DNA from: JASHSH01 sp036490215
Lineage (GTDB): Bacteria > Pseudomonadota > Alphaproteobacteria > Rhodospirillales > Magnetospirillaceae
NCBI GenBank assembly: GCA_036490215.1
Contig: DASXEH010000047.1
Span: 1 to 19,728, forward strand
Length of the DNA stretch: 19,728 nucleotides
Direction of reading: 5' to 3'
Shown: positions 1 to 7,307 of the stretch, in pieces
Layout of the letters: each line of letters opens with the position of its first letter
Position numbering within the stretch: the stretch's first letter is position 1
Notes under the pieces: model-generated
What the model was told of the DNA's origin: nothing
The model's input: the letters and a program-made list of their open reading frames with translations, nothing else
Databases searched by the model: none
Position numbers and translations under genes: made by a program

Positions 1-2
1 CG

Positions 3-1343
3 GGCAAGATCCTGCAGGACGAGACCGTCAACAAGCGCATCGTCGAGGCATTCACCGACGAAGGTGCCGATGCCTGGTTCTCGTCGCCGGCGTCGCGCTT
101 CCTGGGCGACAACCGCGACCCAGCCGATTTCGAGCAGGTGAAGGACATCCTCGACGTCTGGTTCGAGTCGGGTTGCACCCATGTCTTCACGCTGGAAAGC
201 GGTGACTGGGATCTGCCTTGGCCTGCCGATCTCTATCTCGAAGGCTCGGATCAACACCGTGGCTGGTTCCATTCGTCTCTGCTCGAAAGCTGCGGCACGC
301 GCGGCCGCGCGCCGTACAACGCGGTGCTGACCCATGGCTTCGTGCTCGACGAAAAGGGCTACAAGCAGTCGAAGTCACTCGGTAACACCGTGGCGCCACA
401 AGACGTGGTGGCGCAGTCGGGTGCCGACATCCTGCGTCTCTGGGCCGCGGCATCGGATTACGCCGAAGACATGAAGCTGGGCCCCGAAATCCTCAAGACG
501 CAGATCGACGCCTATCGCCGCCTGCGCAACACGTTGCGCTATCTGCTCGGCGCGCTCGAGGGTTTCGACGAGGCGAAAGAAGCGGTGGCGGACAAGGATC
601 TGCCGCCGCTCGAACGCTGGGTGCTGCATCGGTTGTGGGAGTTGGACGGCGTGGTGCGCCGCACTTGCGACGACTTCCAGTATCACGTGATGTTCAACGA
701 GCTGCACAACTTCTGCGCGGTGGACCTTTCGGCCTTCTACTTCGATATCCGCAAGGACTCGCTCTACTGCGACCATCCGGCCGATGCGCGGCGCCGTGCG
801 GCGCGCACGGTGATGGCCCGCGTGTTTGATCATCTCGTCCGTTGGCTGGCGCCGATCCTGTGCTTCACCGCCGAAGAAGCGTGGCTCGAGCGGCATACGG
901 AAGAGGGTGCGAGCATCCATCTTGAAACCTTCGCCGACGTGCCGGTCTCGTGGCGCGACGATGCATTGGCGGCGCGCTGGGCGGTGATCCGCACCGTGCG
1001 TCGCGTCGTGACAGGTGCGTTGGAAGTCGAACGCGCCGCCAAGCATATCGGCTCGGCGCTCGAAGCTTCCCCGCAAGTCTTCATCACCGCGGCCCAGGCC
1101 GAGGCGTTGCAGGGCATCGATCTGGCCGAGATTTCGATCACCTCGTCGATCAAGGTCGAGATCGGCTCTGTGCCGTCCAGTGCGTTCACGATCCCGGACG
1201 TTGCGGATGTGGGCGTCATCTTCGCGAAGGCCGACGGCGACAAATGTGCGCGCTGCTGGCGGGTACTGCCCGAGGTCGGTCATCACGGCCATGACGGGTT
1301 GTGCGGGCGGTGCGGCGATGCTGTCGGCCGGTTGGCGGGCTGA
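3..1343 (+). CDS. ileS: Isoleucine--tRNA ligase, C-terminal part (5' end outside window)
   Basis: IleRS charges tRNA-Ile with isoleucine in the cytoplasm. The reading frame is open from base 3, so the gene starts upstream and only about the last 446 residues are here. Visible family marks are the LDVWFESG..TH segment of the class I catalytic core (around 150-185), a KMSKS-type signature reading KQSKSLGN (363-386), the alpha-helical anticodon-binding domain, and a C-terminal zinc knuckle with CARC and CGRC pairs (about 1246-1310). The second KMSKS residue is Gln instead of Met, while both lysines and the serines are kept. The stop codon lies 2 bases before the lspA start, so the two genes are probably co-transcribed. 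The order ileS-lspA is common in Proteobacteria. Identification is firm. Confidence 0.97.
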   Translation, partial: GKILQDETVNKRIVEAFTDEGADAWFSSPASRFLGDNRDPADFEQVKDILDVWFESGCTHVFTLESGDWDLPWPADLYLEGSDQHRGWFHSSLLESCGTRGRAPYNAVLTHGFVLDEKGYKQSKSLGNTVAPQDVVAQSGADILRLWAAASDYAEDMKLGPEILKTQIDAYRRLRNTLRYLLGALEGFDEAKEAVADKDLPPLERWVLHRLWELDGVVRRTCDDFQYHVMFNELHNFCAVDLSAFYFDIRKDSLYCDHPADARRRAARTVMARVFDHLVRWLAPILCFTAEEAWLERHTEEGASIHLETFADVPVSWRDDALAARWAVIRTVRRVVTGALEVERAAKHIGSALEASPQVFITAAQAEALQGIDLAEISITSSIKVEIGSVPSSAFTIPDVADVGVIFAKADGDKCARCWRVLPEVGHHGHDGLCGRCGDAVGRLAG

Positions 1344-1345
1344 CG

Positions 1346-1864
1346 ATGCGCCTGTCCAATCGCCTGCCCTTGGGGTTAGGGATCGCTGTGCTGACCCTGA
1401 TCGCCGATCAGGCGAGCAAATGGGCGATTCTTGCGGCGATGCGGCCCGAGGGCGTGACCGAAACGCCCTTCGTCGGCAAGGGGATGGTCTCAGTCCTGCC
1501 TATCCTCGATTTCGGCCTTGTGTGGAACCACGGGGTCAGTTTCGGCGTCGGCAATACCGGCTCGATGTGGAGCACCATCGGTTTTGCCGTGATCGCCGTT
1601 CTCGTGGTGGTCTTTCTTCTGGGTTGGATGGCGCGTACGGCCAAGATTTTATTGGTTGTATCCCTGGGTCTTATCGTCGGTGGCGCACTCGGTAATCTTT
1701 TGGACAGGCTGCGGTTTGGCGCTGTGACCGACTTTATTTACGTCCATATCGGCGCATTCGACTGGTTTCCCCTCTTCAATGGGGCGGATTCGGCGATTAC
1801 CGTCGGTGCCATATTGTTGGCCATCGATTCCTTGTTCGGCGGCGACGAATCGCCTAAAACGTAA
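1346..1864 (+). CDS. lspA: Lipoprotein signal peptidase (signal peptidase II)
   Basis: LspA is the inner-membrane aspartyl protease that cuts the signal peptide off diacylglyceryl-modified prolipoproteins. The protein has 172 residues, the usual family length, with about four hydrophobic segments (residues 8-31, 50-67, 75-95 and 101-118, with another near 149-163). Conserved family motifs are seen: DQ.SK near residue 21, NHGVSFG at 61-67, GGALGNLLDR at 112-121, and the two catalytic aspartates in VTDF (D129) and GADSAI (D148). The ATG at 1346 follows the ileS stop by 2 bases. An in-frame ATG at 1301 would run well into ileS and add a non-hydrophobic leader, so it was not chosen. The next gene encodes a lipoprotein, a natural substrate. 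Confidence 0.96.
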   Translation: MRLSNRLPLGLGIAVLTLIADQASKWAILAAMRPEGVTETPFVGKGMVSVLPILDFGLVWNHGVSFGVGNTGSMWSTIGFAVIAVLVVVFLLGWMARTAKILLVVSLGLIVGGALGNLLDRLRFGAVTDFIYVHIGAFDWFPLFNGADSAITVGAILLAIDSLFGGDESPKT

Positions 1865-1868
1865 TCCC

Positions 1869-2471
1869 ATGGTTCGCACCTCTATCGCAAAACCCGCTCT
1901 GCGGGCCGGATTCGCCCTTATGTTGGCCCTGCCGTTCCTTACGGGATGCGGCGAAGATACCAAGCGCGAGCTTGGCTGGGAGAAGACGCCTCCCGATGAA
2001 TTCGAGGTCACGACGCGCGCGCCCCTGTCGCAGCCGCCGGACTACGATCTGCGTCCGCCTGCGCCGGGTGCAGCCCGTCCGCAAGAAGCGGCCACCGATC
2101 GCGCCAAGAAAGTGCTGATTTCGTCCGTAGGCGGATCAACGGCCAATGACAAAGCGTCGTCGGGCAATTCGGCTCTGGATGGACTATCGGCAGGCGAAGG
2201 CGCGTTGATCAAGAAGGCGGGTGCCGAAAATGCGACTTCGGCGATCCGCAAGCAGGTCGACGAAGAAACCACCGCGCTGGTTGAAGAGGGCAACAGCTTC
2301 ACCGATGACATCCTGTTCTGGCAGAAGAAGCCCGAGCCGGGTGAGATTATCGATCCAGTGAAGGAACAGCAGCGCCTTGAGGTGAATGCCTCGCTGGGCA
2401 AGTCGGCAACCGATGGCGATTCGCCTCAGATCACGCGTCGTCAGCGCGGCTGGCTCGAAGGTATTTTCTAA
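1869..2471 (+). CDS. DUF3035 / BamF-type outer-membrane lipoprotein
   Basis: The 200-residue product has a lipoprotein signal peptide with lipobox LTGC and the lipidated cysteine at residue 27. The mature part opens with the signature seen in DUF3035 proteins (LGW.K.PPDEFEVTTRAPL followed by PPDY.LRPP, about residues 36-65). DUF3035 proteins of Alphaproteobacteria are annotated as BamF, an accessory lipoprotein of the outer-membrane beta-barrel assembly machine. The remainder is rich in Ala, Glu and Lys and ends with a basic RRQRGWLEGIF tail. The gene starts 4 bases after lspA, so ileS-lspA-bamF is likely one transcript. The BamF role is taken from family knowledge; the lipoprotein nature is read directly from the sequence. 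Confidence 0.85.
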   Translation: MVRTSIAKPALRAGFALMLALPFLTGCGEDTKRELGWEKTPPDEFEVTTRAPLSQPPDYDLRPPAPGAARPQEAATDRAKKVLISSVGGSTANDKASSGNSALDGLSAGEGALIKKAGAENATSAIRKQVDEETTALVEEGNSFTDDILFWQKKPEPGEIIDPVKEQQRLEVNASLGKSATDGDSPQITRRQRGWLEGIF

Positions 2472-2475
2472 GCCT

Positions 2476-2501
2476 TCCGAAGCTCTACTCTTTCGGATTT
2501 T
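2476..2501 (+). terminator. Weak candidate terminator hairpin between convergent genes
   Basis: A 6-bp perfect stem (TCCGAA at 2476-2481, TTCGGA at 2492-2497) with a 10-base loop is followed by TTTT. It begins 4 bases after the bamF stop and runs into the 3' end of the convergent dehydrogenase gene. The stem is short and not GC-rich, so termination strength is doubtful. Confidence 0.25.
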
Positions 2502-3408
2502 CGCCGGGGAGCGCCGTTCCTGTTATGCGGGCATAGAGGCGCGCGACCGATATATCGTCGTCGCGGCTCATGCCGGCTGCGGCGGTCATCAGAAACATCT
2601 GCAAGGCGGCCCCAGCGATCGGCACCGGAAACTTCTCGGCACGCGCCATGTCGATGACGATCCCAAGATCCTTGGTGAAAATCTCGACGGCGCTTTTCGG
2701 GCTGTAATCGCCGTCGAGTACATGCGGCACGCGATTCTCGAACATCCATGAATTGCCGGCTGAAGCCGTGATCACTTCATAAACTTTTTTGATGTCGAGG
2801 CCTTGGCGCGCGGCGAACGAGATCGCTTCGCCGGCGGCGGCGATGTGCACGCCGGCCAGAAGCTGGTTGATCATTTTGAATGCCGCGCCGGTGCCGGGCG
2901 CATCGCCGAGTTCGTAGAGCTTGGCCGCCATCGCATCGAGGGCAGGCCGGGCAGCAGCAAAAGCGGCGGCGCTACCCGAGGCCAACACCGTCAGCTTGCC
3001 CTCAGAGGCGCGTTGCGCCCCGCCGCTGATCGGTGCATCCAGATAGAGCCGGCCTTTCGCTTCCACCTGGGCGGCCAGTTTGCGCGCGATCTCCGGCGCC
3101 ATCGTCGCGCATGACATGAACACCGCGCCCTCGGCCAAAGCATCCGCGCAGCCATCCGGCCCGAACAGGATCGCCTCAGTCTGCGCCGCATTGACGACCA
3201 CCGAGACGACAATGGCCGCGTCCGCCACCGCTTCTGCTGGCGAGGTAGCGCCGCTCCCGCCTTCGCCCTTGAAACGCTCGACCACGGCGGCGTTGACATC
3301 GCAGCCGGTGACATCGAATCCGGCACGCTTCAGGGATTGAGCCATGCCATAGCCCATGGAACCGAGACCGATCACGGCGACACGACGATTGGCTGATGCT
3401 GCGTTCAT
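2485..3408 (-). CDS. ltnD: L-threonate dehydrogenase-like NAD-dependent beta-hydroxyacid dehydrogenase
   Basis: This 307-residue protein belongs to the 3-hydroxyisobutyrate dehydrogenase superfamily. It has the N-terminal Rossmann motif GLGSMG (residues 14-19), the substrate-binding DAPISGG loop (124-130), and the catalytic lysine in GAAFKMINQLLAG (K178). The C-terminal helical domain carries SAGNSWMFENR, LDGDY and FTKDLGIV segments, which I recognise as typical of L-threonate dehydrogenase LtnD (oxidises L-threonate to 2-dehydro-L-erythronate), so that subfamily is favoured over 3-hydroxyisobutyrate or tartronate-semialdehyde reductases. The ATG at 3408 is preceded at 5 bases by GAGGA; an ATG at 3420 has its purine tract too close. 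The usual otnK/otnC partners are not adjacent, so the physiological substrate is uncertain. It is convergent with bamF (13 bases apart). Confidence 0.85.
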   Translation of the reverse strand: MNAASANRRVAVIGLGSMGYGMAQSLKRAGFDVTGCDVNAAVVERFKGEGGSGATSPAEAVADAAIVVSVVVNAAQTEAILFGPDGCADALAEGAVFMSCATMAPEIARKLAAQVEAKGRLYLDAPISGGAQRASEGKLTVLASGSAAAFAAARPALDAMAAKLYELGDAPGTGAAFKMINQLLAGVHIAAAGEAISFAARQGLDIKKVYEVITASAGNSWMFENRVPHVLDGDYSPKSAVEIFTKDLGIVIDMARAEKFPVPIAGAALQMFLMTAAAGMSRDDDISVARLYARITGTALPGENPKE

Positions 3409-3722
3409 GACGGTCCTCATTCCTTCGATCCGGCGCGGCATTTGACGGCGCCATGGTTTGAGCCTTATGGCGAAGGTATGTCCGACCGCCTGGGTGACGC
3501 AATCCGGGGAAAGCCTATGGCAGGTACCATATTGGTTTATCGCGATGACGGGGCGGGGCCGCACTGTTAGATCGTTCTGAGTATCGAGTCTGCCGACCGA
3601 GTTCGGACGCTTTTGCTGAAATCGCTGCCGCTTTAGGCTGAATCCGGTCCCGGTTACTCATGTTGCCGCAAGTTCAGGGCATCGCTATAAGGATACGGGG
3701 GCTTCGCTGCATCGGGAGAGTT
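3409..3722. other. Divergent intergenic region between ltnD and the M16 operon
   Basis: This 314-base stretch has no convincing gene. It separates the divergent ltnD-like gene from the M16 peptidase operon and so must hold the promoters of both. A good sigma-70-type promoter for the + strand sits at 3663-3691. I see no equally clear promoter on the minus strand, and no obvious operator palindrome. Confidence 0.6.
3663..3691 (+). promoter_or_regulatory. Probable sigma-70 promoter of the M16 peptidase operon
   Basis: TTGCCG (3663-3668) and TATAAG (3686-3691) are separated by exactly 17 bases, close to the -35/-10 consensus. Predicted transcription would begin near 3698, about 25 bases before the ATG at 3723. 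This supports 3723 as the start of the first M16 gene, since the alternative ATG at 3660 would lie upstream of the promoter. Confidence 0.6.
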
Positions 3723-5123
3723 ATGACAGCGCGTTCCCTTGGTTTTGCCCTCATTCTCGTCGCTTGCGTCGCTGTGAAACCCGCCTTCGCGCAGGTCTTC
3801 GGCGCCGAAGCCTTCACCTTGCCCAATGGCATGCAGATCGTGGCTGTGCCCAATCACCGGGCGCCGGTGGTCAGCAGCATGATGATCTACAAGGTTGGCG
3901 GCGTCGACGAGATGCCAGGCAAGACCGGGCTCGCCCATATGGTCGAGCATATGATGTTCAAAGGCACCAAGACGGTGCTGCCCGGGATGTTCTCGCGCAT
4001 CGTCGCCGCGAACGGCGGGCGTGACGATGCCTTCACTAGCGAAGACTACACCGGCTATTACCAGGACATCTCGGCCGACCGGCTGCCCGAGATCATGCGC
4101 CTCGAAGCCGATCGCATGGTCAACCTATCGCTGCACGAAAAAGACTTCACACCGGAGCATCAGGTGGTGCTGGAAGAAGAGCGCATGCGTGTGGAGAACT
4201 CACCCGAGGGCAAGTTTGACCAGCAGATGAACGCGGCGCTCTACCTCAACGCGGCTTACCATCACCCCGTGATCGGCTGGAAGTCCGAGGTGGAAGGCTT
4301 GACGCTGGCGGATGTGATCGCTTTCCACGACAAGTGGTACGCGCCGAACAATGCGGTGTTGATCGTCTCGGGCGATATCACCCTGGCGCAGCTGAAGCCG
4401 ATGGCCGAAAAGTATTTCGGGTCGCTGCCGGCACGCAAGCTGCCGCCGCGCCTGGTACTGGAAGAGCCGCACCCGCTCGCTGCACGTAGTCTGGTGATGA
4501 AGGACGGCAACGTACATCAGCCTTCGTGGAACCGGATGTATCTCGCGCCCAGCCATCATGCGGGCGACACCCAGTTCGTCTATCCGCTGGAAGTGCTTGC
4601 CCAGATCGTCGGCAGCGATACGACCAGCCGTCTCTATCGTCATCTGGTGATCGAACAGAAATTGGCTTCCGAAGTTTGGGCCGGGTACAGCGCCGATGCA
4701 CGTGGGCCGACCAGTTTCGATTTCTTCGCCAGCCCTAATCCCGGCGTGGATATCGATAAGATCGCCACTGCCATGGATGCCGAGATCATGGCAATCGTCG
4801 AGCAGGGTGTGACACCCGAGGATGTGCAGCGCGCCAAAACCAAGATGCGCGCTGAGGTGGCCTATGCCCGCGACTCGTATCAGACCGGCGCACGGGTGCT
4901 CGCGGGCGCTCTGGCCACAGGCGGCACGATCGCCGATGTCGAAGAATGGCCGCAGCGCATCGCCGCCGTCACGCCCGATCAAGTCAACGAGGCCGCGCGC
5001 GCGATCCTGCGCGAGGAGCGCTCGGTTACCGGCGAGTTGTTGCCGGCGAAACCCGGCGAAGGACCGCCGGTCGAACCGGGCAGCGAAGTGCCGCCCGAAA
5101 CCCTGGGCAAGTCACTGCGATGA
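3723..5123 (+). CDS. M16 family zinc metallopeptidase, catalytic subunit (exported)
   Basis: The 466-residue product begins with a clear signal peptide (hydrophobic residues 6-18, AFA cleavage site before Q24), so it acts in the periplasm or at the outer membrane. It has the inverted zinc motif HMVEH (residues 72-76), with the third ligand expected in the EEER segment near residue 153, as in the pitrilysin/processing-peptidase family. The rest fits the tandem M16 and M16_C domains. The chosen ATG has GGGAG 5 bases upstream and lies just behind a good promoter. The stop overlaps the next start (ATGA), so it is translated together with an M16 homologue lacking the zinc site; such pairs form heterodimeric M16B proteases. 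Substrates cannot be told from sequence. Confidence 0.94.
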   Translation: MTARSLGFALILVACVAVKPAFAQVFGAEAFTLPNGMQIVAVPNHRAPVVSSMMIYKVGGVDEMPGKTGLAHMVEHMMFKGTKTVLPGMFSRIVAANGGRDDAFTSEDYTGYYQDISADRLPEIMRLEADRMVNLSLHEKDFTPEHQVVLEEERMRVENSPEGKFDQQMNAALYLNAAYHHPVIGWKSEVEGLTLADVIAFHDKWYAPNNAVLIVSGDITLAQLKPMAEKYFGSLPARKLPPRLVLEEPHPLAARSLVMKDGNVHQPSWNRMYLAPSHHAGDTQFVYPLEVLAQIVGSDTTSRLYRHLVIEQKLASEVWAGYSADARGPTSFDFFASPNPGVDIDKIATAMDAEIMAIVEQGVTPEDVQRAKTKMRAEVAYARDSYQTGARVLAGALATGGTIADVEEWPQRIAAVTPDQVNEAARAILREERSVTGELLPAKPGEGPPVEPGSEVPPETLGKSLR

Positions 5124-6430
5124 ACGTGCGCATTCTCGTCAGCGCGGCTGTGCTCGTCCTCGCCTGGATCGTGCCGGCGCAGGCGGCAACCAAGATCGAG
5201 GAAGTGATCAGTCCGGGTGGCATTAAGGCCTGGTTGGTGGAAGACCATTCCAACCCGATCATCGCACTCGACGTCTCGTTCTCAGGGGGTGCGTCGCTCG
5301 ATCCCGAAGGTAAGGCTGGACTATCGGATTTCGTCTCGGACCTACTCGATGAAGGCGCCGGCGACCTGGACTCGCAGACCTTCCAGGGGAAACTCCAGGA
5401 TCTCTCGATCCAAATGTCGTTCAATACGGCCCGCGATACCTTCGATGTCGGGCTCAAGACGCTGACCGACAACCGCGACACGGCGTTTTCGATGCTCGGC
5501 TTGGCGTTGACCAAGCCACGTTTCGATCCTGACGCCATCGAGCGCATCCGTGAGCAGGTGCTCTCGAACCTGTCCGACGCAATCGACAGCCCCAACAGCG
5601 TCGCCAACCGCACGCTCGCCGCGCTACTGTTCCCGAAACATCCTTATGGTCGTCCATCGGACGGCGATCCCGATTCGATCAAGGCGATCACGCGTGACGA
5701 CTTGGTCAATTGGGTCGGCCATCACCTTGGGCGGGACACGATGATCGTGTCCGTGGTCGGCGACATCACGCCCGGCCAGTTGAAACCGCTGCTCGATTCG
5801 ACCTTCGGCGGATTGCCCGCGAAAGCCGATCCGATTGCGGTGCCCGATACCACCCCGGCCATCGGCATCGTCAAAGTCGTCCATAAACCCGTGCCGCAAA
5901 GCGTGGCCGTCTTCGCCGAGCAGGGCGTGAAGCGTAACGACCCCGATTGGTACACCGCGCTGGTGATGAACTACATTCTGGGTGGCGGCGGGTTCTCGTC
6001 GCGCCTGATGACCGAGGTGCGCGAGAAGCGCGGCCTTGCCTATCAGACTGACAGTTACCTTCTGCCGCGCGAGCACGCGGCGCTGATCGGCGGACAGGTT
6101 GGCACGCGCAACGATCGCATGGCCGAAAGCCTGGCCGTGATCCGTGCGGAGTGGACCCGCATGGCCGAGAAGGGCGTCACCGATGCTGAACTGGCCGGGG
6201 CGAAGAAATTCTTGAACGGCTCGTTCCCGTTGGAGCTGGGCTCGACCGGCGCCATCGCGGAACTGCTCGATACGCTTCAGCGCAACAAACTCGGTATCGA
6301 CTATCTCGATCGTCGCACCGGTCTGATCGATTCGGTCACGGCCGCCGACGTCAAGCGGGTGGCGCACAAGCTTTTGGTCGAAAACCAGCTTGTCGTTGTC
6401 GTGGTGGGTAATCCCAAGGGTATGGAGTGA
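5120..6430 (+). CDS. M16 family peptidase-like protein, non-catalytic subunit (exported)
   Basis: This is a 436-residue M16 homologue with a signal peptide (hydrophobic 4-19, AQA site near residue 22). The segment aligned with the partner's zinc motif reads GLSDFVSDLLDEGA (67-80): the two His and the Glu become Asp, Ser and Asp, so it cannot bind zinc. It keeps the glycine-rich GGGFSSRL and the Arg/Tyr pair of EVREKRGLAYQTDSY (about residues 287-315), which in M16B heterodimers complete the partner's active site and bind substrate. The ATG overlaps the upstream stop (ATGA), indicating translational coupling and 1:1 production. Known two-subunit M16B proteases have this layout; heterodimer formation here is inferred. 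Confidence 0.92.
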   Translation: MNVRILVSAAVLVLAWIVPAQAATKIEEVISPGGIKAWLVEDHSNPIIALDVSFSGGASLDPEGKAGLSDFVSDLLDEGAGDLDSQTFQGKLQDLSIQMSFNTARDTFDVGLKTLTDNRDTAFSMLGLALTKPRFDPDAIERIREQVLSNLSDAIDSPNSVANRTLAALLFPKHPYGRPSDGDPDSIKAITRDDLVNWVGHHLGRDTMIVSVVGDITPGQLKPLLDSTFGGLPAKADPIAVPDTTPAIGIVKVVHKPVPQSVAVFAEQGVKRNDPDWYTALVMNYILGGGGFSSRLMTEVREKRGLAYQTDSYLLPREHAALIGGQVGTRNDRMAESLAVIRAEWTRMAEKGVTDAELAGAKKFLNGSFPLELGSTGAIAELLDTLQRNKLGIDYLDRRTGLIDSVTAADVKRVAHKLLVENQLVVVVVGNPKGME

Positions 6431-6449
6431 ACTGACGCAGGGGGCAATC

Positions 6450-7277
6450 ATGCATAATCACCGATCGATCCGTTCGGTTCTCATTCTGGCTGTGGTGTCT
6501 TCGATCAGCATTGATGTGGGAACGCAGGCCTCTGCGGCGGACAAGATCGGGATTGTGCTGATGCACGGGCTGCAAGGGTCCCCGCTCAAAGTGATCAATG
6601 GCCTTGCATCGACGTTGCGCGATGCGGGCTATCTCGTCGAAACCCCCGAGATGTGCTGGTCGCGGGCGCGCGTCTTCGATCGCACGCTGCCCGATTGCTT
6701 GAAGGATGTCGATGCGGCGGTCGCCAAGCTGAAGCAGCAGGGCGCCACCGCGATCGTGGTTGGGGGCGAGAGCTTGGGGGGCGATTCGTCAATCGCCTAT
6801 GGCGCGATGCGCGACGACGTAAAAGGCATCATCGGTTTGGCGCCCGCCGGCGATCCGCAGCTTCTCCTCAGCGGCAGCAAAGGGAAGAAGGCGGAAAACG
6901 CCGAAGAGGTCTCGGCGAGTATCGCCAAGGCGCAGGATCTGGTGGCGAAAGGCAAAGGCGATGAGAACGGTTTCTTCGTCGACATCAACCAAGGCCGCAC
7001 CTTTTCCGTCTCCACCTCGGCGAATATCTATCTCAGCTTTCTCGGTCCCGACTCGCTGGCGCGGATGCGAACGACTGTACCGAAACTGAAGGCGCCGATC
7101 CTGTGGGTTGCCGGTACGGCTGACCCGTCGCAGGCGAGCGGCCGGTCCTATGCCTTCGACAAGGCGCCGGCCAATCCCCTCAATCGCTATGTCAATGTCG
7201 ACGCCGATCATCTCGGCACACCCGATGCGGCGCGCGAGACAGTGCTGGCCTGGCTGAAAGAGCTCGCCGCGCATTAG
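6450..7277 (+). CDS. Exported alpha/beta hydrolase
   Basis: This is a 275-residue protein with an N-terminal signal peptide (hydrophobic 8-20, likely cut near ASA-A at residues 27-30). The core is an alpha/beta-hydrolase fold: an oxyanion-type HG after a beta strand (IVLMHG, 35-40), the nucleophile elbow GESLGG with Ser108, a likely acid Asp in WVAGTADPS (around residue 224), and the catalytic His in VDADHLG (around 254). The ATG at 6450 has AGGGGG at a good distance; an upstream ATG at 6390 lies inside the M16 gene and would bury the signal peptide. It starts 19 bases after the M16 pair, so is probably in the same transcript. Esterase or lipase activity is possible; the substrate is not known. 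Confidence 0.85.
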   Translation: MHNHRSIRSVLILAVVSSISIDVGTQASAADKIGIVLMHGLQGSPLKVINGLASTLRDAGYLVETPEMCWSRARVFDRTLPDCLKDVDAAVAKLKQQGATAIVVGGESLGGDSSIAYGAMRDDVKGIIGLAPAGDPQLLLSGSKGKKAENAEEVSASIAKAQDLVAKGKGDENGFFVDINQGRTFSVSTSANIYLSFLGPDSLARMRTTVPKLKAPILWVAGTADPSQASGRSYAFDKAPANPLNRYVNVDADHLGTPDAARETVLAWLKELAAH

Positions 7278-7307
7278 GGCGACAAAGTTGGCCCCGACTC
7301 GGTCCGC

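Noticed and set aside
375..1292. A 305-codon open frame opposite ileS
   Set aside because: A shadow of the IleRS coding frame; rich in Arg, His and Asp, with no recognisable motif.
3660..3722. Upstream ATG for the first M16 peptidase
   Set aside because: It would add 21 basic residues before the signal peptide and lies upstream of the predicted promoter; 3723 has a ribosome binding site and a normal signal peptide.
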